A stretch of DNA of 64,000 nt, taken from Siphonodentalium dalli. Its lineage: Eukaryota; Mollusca; Scaphopoda; Gadilida; Siphonodentaliidae. A model generated the notes under the pieces. The model did no database searches and was not told the origin of the DNA. It saw nothing but the letters and a program-made list of their open reading frames with translations. The DNA is taken from assembly GCA_032622095.1 (NCBI GenBank), contig CP136066.1, positions 182,380,716 to 182,444,715 on the forward strand, in the 5' to 3' direction. Within the stretch, counting starts at the first letter, position 1, and the number at the start of each line of letters is the position of its first letter. Shown here one piece after another: positions 32,466 to 43,885 of this stretch. The position numbers were made by a program, and so were the translations under genes.

Positions 32466-33236
32466 AATTGGCGCTCAAATGAATCGGCTCCATCGTGAAT
32501 TTGCATTTAACATATCGGAGTTAATATGACTAAATATTGCCGTACATGCACGAATTTGTTTTTCTCGACTATATGTATATACAAGCGTCTCACTTGTTTA
32601 ACCTTTCAACCTGTTCTATTGTAGCTGCACAATACATAATATAGCTGAAGGACGGACACGCAGTGGAGAAGAAAGAAAATTACAAAGCGAACTAGGATTC
32701 GGTTCGCGATTCACGGTAATTAGACGGGTTCAAGTGTCAATTTAGCTAGTATACCTAAATAACATTAATGTTGAACTGTATATAACCTAAACTCTGTATA
32801 TATCTGGACCAGTTTCATGAAAATGACCTAGTTGGGATTTAAGATGGTCATGACTTCAAACTTCAGTTATAAGTTCGTATTGCAAAAAATATCCAAATTT
32901 AAGACTGTCTTAACGTTGGTCTTGAGACATTTAACTCTGGAGTGAGGTCTGTTAAGATAATCTAAGATTAACGCGCAACTTATAATCCGCTAATTATTCG
33001 GAAAGATATGACATCTAATATATGTATAATATTATAAACCAACTTAACTTAATGTCACGGATGGATCTTTCAGACATGTTAGTAATTAATAAACAACTGA
33101 CGTGCTGATAGGGATGTGAACATGATTACGCGATTTGTGGGGTTACCATTTAGAACTGTAAACTACTGAGATCCGACTATACATTTCTAACTGTTGTAAA
33201 AGTCTCCATTTTCAGACATGGACATTATTTGTTTAA
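32466..33236 (+). repeat. 0.77-kb direct duplication, copy 2
   Basis: See 30354-31117. Includes GACCAGTTTCATGAAAATG and AGATTAACGCGCAACTTATA in the same order. Confidence 0.92.
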
Positions 33237-34076
33237 TGGAGAATTCATACAGTAACTAACCATAAAGTTTTCGAAAACTATAGTTGCATGTAATTTTATC
33301 GGTGTCCTGTTTGACCGCGTCTCCGAAATGAATGTTAAATTCCAAGTAAGGTATTCACACTGAGCAATTTAGTGAGTGCAATTTACATAAGGACTAACCG
33401 TCTAACATAACGGCAATTGAGCACCAACAAATGAATACGCGGCCATTGCACCCCGGGCCCCAAACCATTTAATAACATTGTACTTTGTTCATAGTATGCT
33501 TGCATCATTGCGTTGATATTTCCATAAATTGGTGTCAAATCATCTATCAAGTTATATATATTATGAAGTAGAAACATAAGTCTGTTACTTATATTATAGT
33601 TTATTAATCATTACTATCAGGTGGATATCAAACAATTGTTTGAATATAGCCTATTTATAAATGAAGACATTGCGCTTTAAAATTACTAGGGTGGACAAAG
33701 ATGACCTCATAATTTCCAACGCAGCAAACGACGGGCTCATTTGCTGATTGCTCGAAAACATTTGCTAATAATTAGAAATGGTTACTCGATTGACCTCTAT
33801 GAATTGTTTTATATCTTGTTCATCTCACACATGGCTAGCAAGAAAATATCAGGTCTGCCCCATGTGACTTACTTGAAATAAATAATACCGGAAAATATCC
33901 GACGAAGGCAGGGCGCTGATATCTGTTCACTTTGATAGGTGGACATCGGTATCCGTTAACTAATCTCGCGGGGATATGATCATAACAATTCAAGCGCTCG
34001 AGTTATGATCAATCAATAATATCGTCCATTTCAACATACTATGTATTTCCATGTTATATTGTTGTCAGAACAGCTG

Positions 34077-34082
<6 letters not shown>
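33237..34082. other. Unassigned sequence
   Basis: No gene, RNA or repeat partner recognised. Confidence 0.45.

Positions 34083-34161
<79 letters not shown>
34083..34161. repeat. Compound (TA)n(TG)n microsatellite
   Basis: About 54 bp of TA repeats followed by about 25 bp of TG repeats. The open frame across it is a simple-sequence artefact. Confidence 0.97.
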
Positions 34162-34162
<1 letters not shown>

Positions 34163-34714
34163 GCGACAGGGGGTGGGTGGCGACAGGGGTGTGGTGTTTA
34201 TGTGGTGTTTATGGCGCTTGTTTTTGAACCAATATTTGCATATGCTCCTATTTTTGGTAAAAACAAATATGGTATGAAATGGTTATCAGATGGAAACTTT
34301 CCAACCTAATGGGGGTGACATGTTGGAAATTTCCAACACTTGGAAAGCCTTGCCCTGTCCCTCCCCCATGGCCAGTCAAAACTAATCAAAACTGCTAGTT
34401 AATTTAAGAAACAATATTGTCATGCATTTGGTCAACATTATTGATTAGTCACACCAATTTGACATTTCGGTGTCAGCAAGTGATTAACACGCCAGACAAT
34501 GACTTGTGATTGTTATGATAATAAATGGGGAATATTTTAATATTCCAGCCGTTAAAATAATGCAGTTATTGTTACCACTTGGTAATCGGCTGGATATTGT
34601 GGAAGGGAGAACAGTAGAAAATATGGCGACTTTAATTATTTATATCGAGATATGTCAGTTAATTTGCCGCCGCGAAACGGGTTGGCAACGATTAGATATA
34701 CGCTTCTATTGTCG
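34162..34714. other. Unassigned sequence
   Basis: A short GTGGCGACAGGGG doublet follows the microsatellite. A plus frame at 34506-34739 shows no domain. Confidence 0.4.
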
Positions 34715-34796
34715 TTATGCATGTCATTTTTGTATGTAAAATCAATGTATTTTAGTTATGCATGTAATTTTTGTATGTAAAATCAATGTATTTCAC
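34715..34796 (+). repeat. 41-bp tandem duplication
   Basis: Two adjacent copies beginning TTATGCATGT and containing TTTTTGTATGTAAAATCAAT, differing at a few positions. Confidence 0.88.
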
Positions 34797-35283
34797 ATGG
34801 TCACACCAATCATTGTTAGCATTAGTCGCCTGTGCGTGATCGGAGAATTTCAACAGGCGAGACAATTGAGCAGTTATAATCCATTATCAAACTAACTGAT
34901 ATCAAGAAATTTCAGGCTAGTCATAAACTCTTTCATGGATGTCGAAATGAATAAATCCTATCTGATATATGTTGCTGTTTTTCACGAGTTTTAATTCATT
35001 TCGAAAAGTGGATTTGAGTCCGTCGATTTTATACTTGATTTTTTTCTCGTCATTTCAGGATCATCCAACATAAAAATAAAATGTGCAGAATTTGACGTTC
35101 TTTTAGGGCGAGTGTGATGCACAAGTGTTTAATGTCCCATTAACAATCCTATATGGTGCTCTCTTGCCTTGAAACAGACATTGGAAAATTAGGACAGACA
35201 ATACCGGTTCGTTGAGATTCCTCGGATAGCTTCAGAGCAAACTGGTGTGATAAGTTCAATTGTGATTTCCATGCAAATATCCA
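34797..35283. other. Unassigned sequence
   Basis: No gene or repeat seen. Confidence 0.4.
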
Positions 35284-35514
35284 TTACAGCGCTTTTCTAT
35301 TGGTAATGATGTCATCGCGAAACTCGGAGATGTAATATTCCTGACCAAAGTCCGGTTTTAATATCCTGTATATTTCCCCTCGACTGGAGCGTTTACGCGA
35401 TTCATGCCACTGTTGAATAGATTGATCAGTCAGTTTCTGTTTCACAAGCGATATGATTATATTTGAATCTATGGCGGGATTCTGTCCGATCCACAAATAC
35501 GATCCTACAAACAA
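35284..35514 (-). pseudogene. LINE ORF2 fragment near the C-terminus
   Basis: The minus frame contains LVKQKLTDQSIQQWHESRKR and EIYRILKPDFGQEYYISEF. 'K-Q-x-L-x-D-Q-x-x-Q-QW ... Y-x-x-x-K-x-x-FG-x-E-x-Y' is characteristic of the region before the zinc knuckle in a group of animal non-LTR retrotransposons. RT domain and knuckle are absent here, so it is a fragment. The fragment at 50951-51255 covers the next downstream part of this type of protein. Confidence 0.65.
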
Positions 35515-35889
35515 GTTCCTAAGTCGTCACAATTTTAGCTTTTACACGCTTGAATTATAAACTTTTGGACCATAATCTATGATTGGGGAGGGGGTGGTTC
35601 TCAAAAGCTTCGAATAACTAAGTTGAATATATCGGCATAAATTGCTGAACATGAGATGAATCGCTCGTAGCAAACTGACACGACAGAAATGACTGTCAAC
35701 TACAAAATATACAAGTCGGAAGCGGCTTCGTGGCTTCATTTGAGGGTTGGGGCGTGTCGGGACCCATGGTGGTGCATGCCCCCACCCCACCCGTCGATGA
35801 AATATGCAATGGTAAGTCCGGTGGCTTCCGGGATAATATAGCCCCCCCCCCCATGTTGGGGATCATAGCTCATGCGTTGAGGAAATCCT
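35515..35889. other. Unassigned sequence with C runs
   Basis: Short C-rich pieces near 35775-35852. Overlapping open frames on both strands show no domain. Confidence 0.4.
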
Positions 35890-36165
35890 GGGGCGATCGC
35901 TGGTATAAAAATCAAGAGAGGACTGACAATAATTTTAAGAAAGTCCGATATTTGGGTCATCGCGCGAACAATTATTTTGAGCGGCCTGACGGCTTTGTTC
36001 AGTCAACGTCTCTCTACGCGTTCGGAGCTTGGCTCACTGTGGTCAAACGTAGTCGAAATAAGTGGGTTTCGGCGACACATTACATGGTCTGCATAATCCA
36101 CGAAAAACGACAAATACACGATATTTGAGAGATTACATGCACGTGTGTATCCACCCTAATAGCAC
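35890..36165 (+). repeat. Diverged dispersed repeat, partner of 9320-9645
   Basis: See the partner entry; shared CGAACAATTATTTT, GACAAATACACGATA and terminal GTGTATCCACC. Lies 153 bp upstream of the candidate exon at 36318. Confidence 0.6.
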
Positions 36166-36317
36166 TGGTTGCAGTCCCTCTTTCTAACCAGTCGCAAAAC
36201 GCAATCTTAGCGAGCGCACTTATACTTTTGATATATAATATCCCATGTTATTTGAATTTGTTTCTCATAACGGTTGTTCTATTGTCACGTCTAATTACAA
36301 TTTTCCTTATTTTCCAG

Positions 36318-36430
36318 GTGACTATTCAGGGTGGAACGAGGAAGCAGATAATGCTACCATCTGAACATGAAGGTTCAAGTTATATCAAAGTGATCTGGTG
36401 GTTAAGCCAGGAACTGCTAACCTATACATA
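36318..36430 (+). CDS. Candidate exon, fibronectin-III-like first half (B)
   Basis: A 113-nt block lies between a TTTCCTTATTTTCCAG acceptor and a GTAAGA donor. Phase 0 reads VTIQGGTRKQIMLPSEHEGS, SYIKVIWWLSQELLTYT and two further bases. It is the homologue of 27688-27799. 'I-K-V-x-W-W ... L-x-x-Y' matches the B-C strands of fibronectin III domains, and the C strand is better preserved than at 27688. If the next exon started with G the junction would make TAG, so splicing to the other candidates of this window is not straightforward. Confidence 0.55.
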
Positions 36431-38414
36431 GTAAGATATTGTCTAATGTATTCAATGAAACGTTTAATTTATGATAAAACTTTGTAATTGTATTGATATC
36501 ACACAAACCTTATATATCCATAAAGCCATTACATATGTCCGTATATCAGTGTTTTGGTCACCATACTGGATAATAAGCACGTCTTTCTCGCCAATTTGGC
36601 TGCTGGCCAATAAAAATAATAAACATTATTAAGGTGGATTAATACTTTTTTGAAAACCCAGATGACAACATTATGACATATGTACCAACATAACGAGTTG
36701 GATATCCTCTATACTATGGCGCTAAAATTTAAACACTGTATATGTTCCGAAACCGGAAATTATGCACGAAAAACTCATGTAAACAGAATATGCCAATATA
36801 AAAAACAACCCATCCATGACCAAACATGTTCCTGAGTCGAACTGTCCAGAATCGGATTCGGCGATTTCACTATATGGAAGAAAATACCCGTACCAAACAA
36901 TAATAATAAAATTTAAGTCATTAAGACTCCATTCGAAATGGCATACGTTAGCATCTAATTTGCAAATTAATGTCGTGTGTCGAATCGTGCAGCTTAAATA
37001 GATATGCATTCATAACGCAGTTGAATTAAGCAGTTATTAAATATCATCATTCTCTATCTAGATAAAGAAAAGTGGTTGATCTCTCTAAACAAAATAACTA
37101 CATGACAACTGGTTGAGGTAACATTCTGGAATACCAATATACACAGGCTGCCAATAATAGTGGGCGGTTTAATCAGTCTGGAGTTAATTCCATTTTGAAT
37201 AGGTCGAACAGATCCCGACCCGGTTCCGCTGGTCATATCAGGTCTACAAATACGTCGACCACTCTTCGTGATGATAAAGGAAAGACTAACTCAAATCAAT
37301 GATACTAAACACGCAAGGTCAACATGACACATTAAAGAGCGTATTTGTCAGTTCTTACCGTTTATGGTATGAATAAAGAGCGTTTATTACTCACCTGTCG
37401 CATTAACTGAGAACAATGTTTCAAATTTCGTTAATTTTTGCGTCCGGAATGATTGTATCCCTGCAGAGTTGTAGTTGAGTATGTTATTTGTACAAACAGG
37501 CGATTATATGCATCGTGTTTTGTGTTTAGTGCGTTTATGTGAAATGTTTGTCCGGGTATTTGGCAATGCTTTCATATATATTAGTTGTACCAATTTGAAA
37601 ATTCGATTAAAACCTTATTTTGGGAGTTTAGGTCCAGTAAAAGTGGTATAACCTGGTCATATACCGGCTGATGATGGATCTCGTTTCAAGAGTTGCCTTT
37701 GCAGCGTTGTCAGCACTTTCGTTGTCACATATCCAGACATGAGCTGGTATCCAGCAGAACCAAATGTCAAAATGGATAACTGCTTTTATGTATTTTCACA
37801 TGAAATATGAAAAGTAACTATTAACGTCGTAAAATGACGCATTAAACACATTTATAGTTGTATTGATGAAACTGGTGTGAGCTATAAATCCTCCAGAAAA
37901 GGGTTCATATTGAACCTAAATATTCACATATATGCAGGTCGGGAAAAGATGCAAAATTGGCTTACTAGCGAAATCGGGCTCAGTATAAGCCAATTCGACC
38001 TCTCGTTTTAATGTGTTTTGACAACGCACACCTGACTTTACCAGGTGCCGCGACAATGCGACATTCAGTTTTCAACCCATCATTTACGACGCATTACCGC
38101 GCTTTAAAAACCAACATTGTCTCACCTACTCGCAACGGCGGTTATCCTTTTAATTGGTGTTACTTATTGTTTGCTTTAATTTTAGTGACTGATTCATAGC
38201 CTTGTTCTAGCTATTAAGTTTCTTTTCGGAGAGTTCTTCGGCCGGAAATGATCAATTGTGACAGCAGCAGAAAATTTTCACAAGGAAACGCTTATGATTG
38301 GCTGTTTATATATCTGGCGAGATGCTTTAAACACCTTTATGATTAGTACTCTTTTTAAAATCTACGGAAGACTGCATCAGTTTTGCGGCACAAATACATT
38401 CCCGCCGTCATTTT
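36431..38414. other. Unassigned sequence with TAAAGAGCG pair
   Basis: TAAAGAGCG at 37333-37341 and AATAAAGAGCGTTTAT at 37372-37387, about 39 bp apart as at 16083/16123. No gene recognised. Confidence 0.45.
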
Positions 38415-38828
38415 GGTTACACTGGTGTAAATGTTTTCCATAGGCCTCAGTGCTAACGTTTTAGCGTATGCTGTTGGCTATATGAACCATGGGTCCAATT
38501 TTTTTTTTTAATCTGAAAAATTGACATTTCGGGAAACTTTTTACACAAAAAAATCATATCTGTCTAGCAGGGAATTCGCCTTTAAATCTTGTGTTTTCGT
38601 AACTAGTGTCAGATCCGCATAAAAAAATACTGTCATATTTTAGACCACACCAACAAATTCAAACTTCACTACAAAGGGTTAATTCCTGTGCCAATGGCTA
38701 TCTTACCTATGGGAAATCATAGGGAAGAGGTGTGATGATTTTTTTATGCAAAAAGCACACAAGGCTATTGACCAATCAGGGCCCAGTGTCTATTTTATTC
38801 TCTCCTATATATTCCTCCCAGTGTAACC
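38415..38828. mobile_element. TIR element (GGTTACACTGG ends), copy 1
   Basis: Virtually identical to 39731-40181 over about 405 bp, offset 1,316 bp. The left end GGTTACACTGGTGTAAAT is intact. The right end is shortened to AGTGTAACC, because the 37 bp between CCTCCC and AGTGTAACC present in copy 2 are missing. Non-coding. Confidence 0.85.
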
Positions 38829-39730
38829 TAAAGCGATAGCCCGCTTTTTCGCGGAATAATTGTAACACCCTACATTTTTTCAGAATTGCCCATGAATGAA
38901 AAAAATGTGTTCAAAAATAATATCACTTCTGTGGTTCTTTATTTATCACACACAATTTAACCCCACTCTCTGTAACACATTATTCATCAAAAAAGCACAT
39001 TTTTCCACCACAAGTCATATTCAGGCCCCATTTTCACACAGTTTTTGGGGTCTGGTGTTGCAAACTTGGATCAGCTATGGAAGACTGTACAAGATCCTTT
39101 CCATGAGAGAACTTCTGGTGATGTGAGGTCATTGAGTCCAGATCTGATCAGCTGAGCATCAAGCACATGACTTTATCAGCACATGGAAGACTAAAATATG
39201 ACATTTTCAGGTCTGCAAGGGTGATCCAAGATAACTGGATGTGGGTGTATATTGAATTAGTTGAACAAAGATATGCTCTCTTTGAAATGCTGAAGCATTT
39301 TCTTAAATGTGTCCAAGTTTTAGTGCTATTAACCTTCAAATGGCCATACCCACCAGTGAAAATGAGACACTTTTATTATATATATCTGTATATCACTGGC
39401 TATAAAATCCAAAATACTTGTTAGATTAGCTTCTTATAACAATTGGTATGTGTGTCGTTGACATGCTCATGTAATGGGTAATTTGCATTATCATGTGACA
39501 ATTATCACCTTGAAATTTTTTGAAAATACCTTGAAAAATTGGCATTTTTTATGAAAAATCATACCATTTTTTTGGCCGATGGAAGTGAAAGAAGACATCA
39601 GCAGCAAGAATAGCCACACCATGCATGGGAGATTCATTGGACTGAAAGACCAGGCTGTGAAAAATGCATTAAAATACTTTAAAGTGACTCCCAGGAATCA
39701 AAAATGCCAAAAAGTTCATTTTTCCCTTTA
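38829..39730. other. Core between the two TIR elements
   Basis: About 0.9 kb bounded by CCTAAAG on the left and CTTTAGG on the right, i.e. the flanks of the two elements are inverted to each other. Open frames at 38896-39126 and 39167-39424 (plus) and 39148-39339 (minus) show no recognised domain. Confidence 0.55.
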
Positions 39731-40181
39731 GGTTACACTGGTGTAAATGTTTTCCATAGGCCTCAGTGCTAACGTTTTAGCGTATGCTGTTGGCTATATG
39801 AACCATGGGTCCAATTTTTTTTTTTAATCTGAAAAATTGACATTTCGGGAAACTTTTTACACAAAAAAATCATATCTGTCTAGCAGGGAATTCGCCTTTA
39901 AATCTTGTGTTTTCGTAACTAGTGTCAGATCCGCATAAAAAAATACTGTCATATTTTAGACCACACCAACAAATTCAAACTTCACTACAAAGGGTTAATT
40001 CCTGTGCCAATGGCTATCTTACCTATGGGAAATCATAGGGAAGAGGTGTGATGATTTTTTTATGCAAAAAGCACACAAGGCTATTGACCAATCAGGGCCC
40101 AGTGTCTATTTTATTCTCTCCTATATATTCCTCCCGCATCCGCTAGAGGTCTCTCCGAACCTTATTTACACCAGTGTAACC
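39731..40181. mobile_element. TIR element (GGTTACACTGG ends), copy 2
   Basis: A 451-bp element with perfect 18-bp inverted ends, GGTTACACTGGTGTAAAT at 39731-39748 and its inverse at 40164-40181. Non-coding, so a MITE. No unambiguous target duplication: TTTA lies left and TTTT right. Confidence 0.88.
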
Positions 40182-40834
40182 TTTTACCACACCCGTAGCC
40201 GGTTTTTTTCCAACCGCCCTCGGTGCAAAAAGCTTGTATCGAGTTATCGTTCTTAATGACAAAGCGCCATAGAGAGTTACTCTGTGCAACACGCGGTGCC
40301 GAAGAGTGCCAGTCGAGAGTGCGCTGTGTGAAGGTTAATTGATCGGTGTACATTAAAGTGAACTACCGCGATGCTCTGTTTATAGACTTGCACAGCTATG
40401 TATATTATAAACGAACACGATAGCAGTAAACTACAACGATGATCGTGCACTGTCAGTTATGTCACACACTAATATGACAAAATGACGTATGAAATTATCG
40501 TTTCGCTATGATACAAATATATTAAAGCGTCTCATATGTTGAGAACACATATCATATGTTGCGTGTACCTACCTATGTAAGGTGCGGTGAATCCGTGGAC
40601 GTCGAAATTTCAAATGGACGTACAATGTGTTTGTTTTGGGTCCACGTGAACTAGCCCCGCTGATTCAGCCAATCGATGCATCACGTGTGTATATGTGAGT
40701 TGTTTGTTGCAAATATCAACAAGGAAAGCAAAATTCGATGTGGTTGCAGCTTGCATGACTCGATCGCCGGTGACAAACCGTTCAGATTCAAGAAAGTTGG
40801 CAGTAAAAAGATAAAAAAAAAGCGAATATTGGAC
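40182..40834. other. Unassigned sequence
   Basis: Plus frame 40676-40870 runs into the inverted repeat arm below; no domain recognised. Confidence 0.4.
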
Positions 40835-40885
40835 CACTGTCTGGAATCAGTACGGCTGACTCATGTTTAGACGTTTCCGGTTTGG
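40835..40885. repeat. 50-bp inverted repeat, left arm
   Basis: Inverse of 43518-43570: both contain GAAACGTCTAAACATGAGTC and CGTACTGATTCCAGACAGTG or the complement. Separated by about 2.6 kb. Both arms allow the same short peptide KPETSKHESAVLIPDS. Confidence 0.8.
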
Positions 40886-41705
40886 TCGCAAAGACAGAAA
40901 CTCGACGGTATACAACCGACTAAAATGCTTGATTTTAGATGTTCAGACTGTCGTACCATAATGGAATCTTGGTCGGATATGTTCAGGATATGTTAACAGT
41001 GCACAGGAAACTAACCAGAGTTATATAATGTCATACTTTGTTAGATTATAGCACAATTGAATCGATAATTTTTTATATTTTTGTGCAAAAATTCGCTTTC
41101 AAATCCGTTTTACAAGTGTTTTATCCTTTTAAAATTATAATCTTGCAGGTCATATATAATTCGTAATGTTTATCAAACAATAATCCGTAACCATTTGTCC
41201 ATTCGGGTGTGTTGTATAGTAGAAAAACGTATATTTTGGATGGTCATCGACGAATTTTTGTGTACGGTTTAGAATGCAGCTAGTGTACGGTTGATCAGCA
41301 TTTCATGTCCTAGTTGTGTACGGTTCAGACGTACTGTTTATTGGGTTTCTGTCAGTTCTTTGGCGTATATTTTACAGAAAACCTGTCATTTTTAAGTTTA
41401 TGAGTTAAAATTCATATATATAACAAATGAATGTTTGTTTTCCACAATGCATTCTATTATGAACTCGTTGTTGCTGTGATATTCCGCACAGGGAATGTGA
41501 CCGTAACCACGTGTTCATGGTTATTCCGCACGATTAAGGGACCGATAGAATAAATATTGTGAAATCAGGTAAACAATTCCAAACTTTCTTTCGTCAATAT
41601 TGTTTTGCGTTTGGGTGTAAGTGACATGATTACCCCCTGGCAGACTTTCAGAAACGGTACCACCGAGGAGTCGTGTATTCCAAATGTTAACATGCTCACA
41701 ATTGA
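40886..41705. other. Unassigned sequence with GTGTACGGTT triplet
   Basis: TGTACGGTT occurs three times between 41260 and 41325. No gene. Confidence 0.45.
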
Positions 41706-41778
41706 ACTACACACACACACACACACACACACACCTACACACACACACATACACATATATATATATATATATATATAT
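41706..41778. repeat. Compound (CA)n(TA)n microsatellite
   Basis: CA repeats with short interruptions followed by TA repeats. Confidence 0.95.
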
Positions 41779-41834
41779 GGTCAACTTAAGTTCATCGAAC
41801 AAAAGAAGTGGTCACCTTAATAGCGAATTTTGGA

Positions 41835-41837
<3 letters not shown>

Positions 41838-41871
<34 letters not shown>
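41838..41871. repeat. (TA)n microsatellite
   Basis: About 34 bp of uninterrupted TA. Confidence 0.95.
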
Positions 41872-41873
<2 letters not shown>

Positions 41874-42539
41874 TTAAGTATCATGTTCAGGTATAGTAAG
41901 ATTCATTGCCAAATTGTGCAAGTATATACAGTCTGTGAAAACTCAACTGTTCACGTTCACTATAGTTAGCACACATGCGCTATTTATAGTCAGAGTCTTG
42001 TCTATTTATGTATTTATTTATTCTGTGTGCGCGTTTGTGGCAACCACAAATAATCAATAATAGATTTTTCTTACCTGTGAACAAAACGAAAACAAACAGA
42101 ACATGCGTGTACCAAAAATCCGAAAACATGAAACAAAACTGTAAAAAAATAAAACATAAACTGCACGATATAGTGTTCTCTTAATCCGCAAAGCCACGAC
42201 AGGACCAGGGACCATACAATAGGCTATTTTTTTCTAGTAGAATACAAAACGTAGACAATTAAATAATGAGTTCAATTCATATTTGAAAACAATTGCATGG
42301 TCTGATATATAGTTTTAGTGTTCAAGATATTTTTAAACGTGTATAGTAAATTTAAACATGCAGCATTTTAACATTTTCGGCTTTGTATTGGACCCCTATA
42401 GTGGTCAGATACGACCGTAAGGATGGAGAGAACACTATACTCGTAAACAAACCGAAGATAAAAATCATAATAATCAACTATTGGTCGCCCAGTATGCGTG
42501 TACACGTAAGAGTGCGTATATAATGGCTGATCGATGGGT
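41872..42539. other. Unassigned sequence
   Basis: No gene or repeat recognised. Confidence 0.4.
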
Positions 42540-42672
42540 CTATATATACGGAGGGATCATCTAAGTGGTTAGCACTTGTCCTCCGATCCCTTTAAAATAG
42601 CCTATATATGTATTACATGTATTTTATATTAATGTACTATTTAGAGCAAATACAATATGTTTAAACTACAGA
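42540..42672 (+). mobile_element. LINE 3' end fragment
   Basis: Follows the tail of the LINE at 6371-8343 in order: GGAGGGA, a TAAGTG/GCACTTGTCCTCC block, AATCCATTT/GATCCCTTT, ATGTATTACATGTA and GAGCAA-x-AATA-x-AATATGTTTAAACTA. Only the 3' untranslated end is present, as for a severely 5'-truncated insertion. Target duplication not resolved. Confidence 0.65.
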
Positions 42673-43517
42673 CGATGTCTGTCAAGTGCGTCATGATTTT
42701 GTCAAACAATCAAATACTTTATTCTTTCACCCATTAAACAAATTGCACAAATAAGGAAGATGTTATATAAATAGTCAAGCGGATAGTTAATTCATGTTTG
42801 TGAACGGTCTTGACACCGTGCGTAATGCGTATAGACCCATCAACCATACGCACCCTTACGCATGCACGCTTTACACAGGTACGTGGACGAGTCTTGAGAT
42901 AGGCCTACATAATTATACATATATAATTATGTAGTAGATAAGCAATTTTATTGTTGCCGGAGTCCAAATCACGAACAAAACAATTAAATTTAAATTTGTC
43001 ACATTTATTATTTATCCAACATCACGTGGTATATCCCAGAGAACGATTTAAAAAGAAAATTAGGTTAGTATTTATCCACACGATTCTGAGATAACCCGTA
43101 CACACAATCACAATCGTTGACATCTAAACCGTACAATTTTTAACAACACCACCTGTTGAAAAACAGTCACTATATCACGAAAAATGTATGTTAAAGACAA
43201 GTGAAACTTCGTATGTGTCAGAGAAGGTTCCTAGTTCGCGATGGATGTTTTATTTGTTGAATTGCTTTGCTGAAACATTGTGAATACAATCCTAGATGAT
43301 TTATTTTTCTCGATTTTTTCTTTTTTTCACTTTTTACTTGGCATAAACCACGACCGTATCGTCGTATGAAATCATTTTGCGAGCGACTTTCAGTGTACAT
43401 AGAAACAAAATAATACAGAAACAACAACTGACAACATTGCCAATCCAAAAATCCGCGCATAATGTATTTATTAAGCAAAAAAGTGTGCCTACCGCGACAA
43501 CAATAATTCGAGATCCG
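42673..43517. other. Unassigned sequence
   Basis: No gene seen. Minus frame 43218-43541 overlaps the inverted repeat arm and shows no domain. Confidence 0.4.
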
Positions 43518-43570
43518 ACGAAACCGGAAACGTCTAAACATGAGTCAGCCGTACTGATTCCAGACAGTGA
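43518..43570. repeat. 50-bp inverted repeat, right arm
   Basis: Inverse of 40835-40885. Plus frame here reads PTKPETSKHESAVLIPDSD and ends shortly after. Confidence 0.8.
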
Positions 43571-43885
43571 TTGGACACACTCTACGAAAAGAATCTGATG
43601 TCAAGGTACGTCTAACATTTTATCTATATAAGCCCAGTTCCACTGAAATGGACAGTGTCACCCCATATCGTTCAGTTGGGTACCTAGCTCTTTGAGTTTC
43701 CAGTTGAGTACCCATATTTTATACAATTTACATTTTGGTAACCAGATTTCTTAAATCTCACGCAAAACGTGATTTAAAAACATATTATGGACTTGTTGGG
43801 GTGTTTGAAATTGAAAAGTTAGTACTAGGGTGCATGCCAACATCTGTAATGTAGCATTCTACTTACATAGTCGGAAATTTTTAAT

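Noticed and set aside
34041-34277. Open frame with Ile-Tyr and Cys-Val repeats
   Set aside because: Translation of a (TA)n(TG)n microsatellite.
38415-40181. LTR retrotransposon with two identical LTRs
   Set aside because: The repeats have inverted GGTTACACTGG ends, not TG...CA, and the 0.9-kb core has no gag, pol, primer-binding site or polypurine tract.
41565-41872. Open frames with Thr-His, Cys-Val and Ile-Tyr repeats
   Set aside because: Translation of (CA)n and (TA)n microsatellites.
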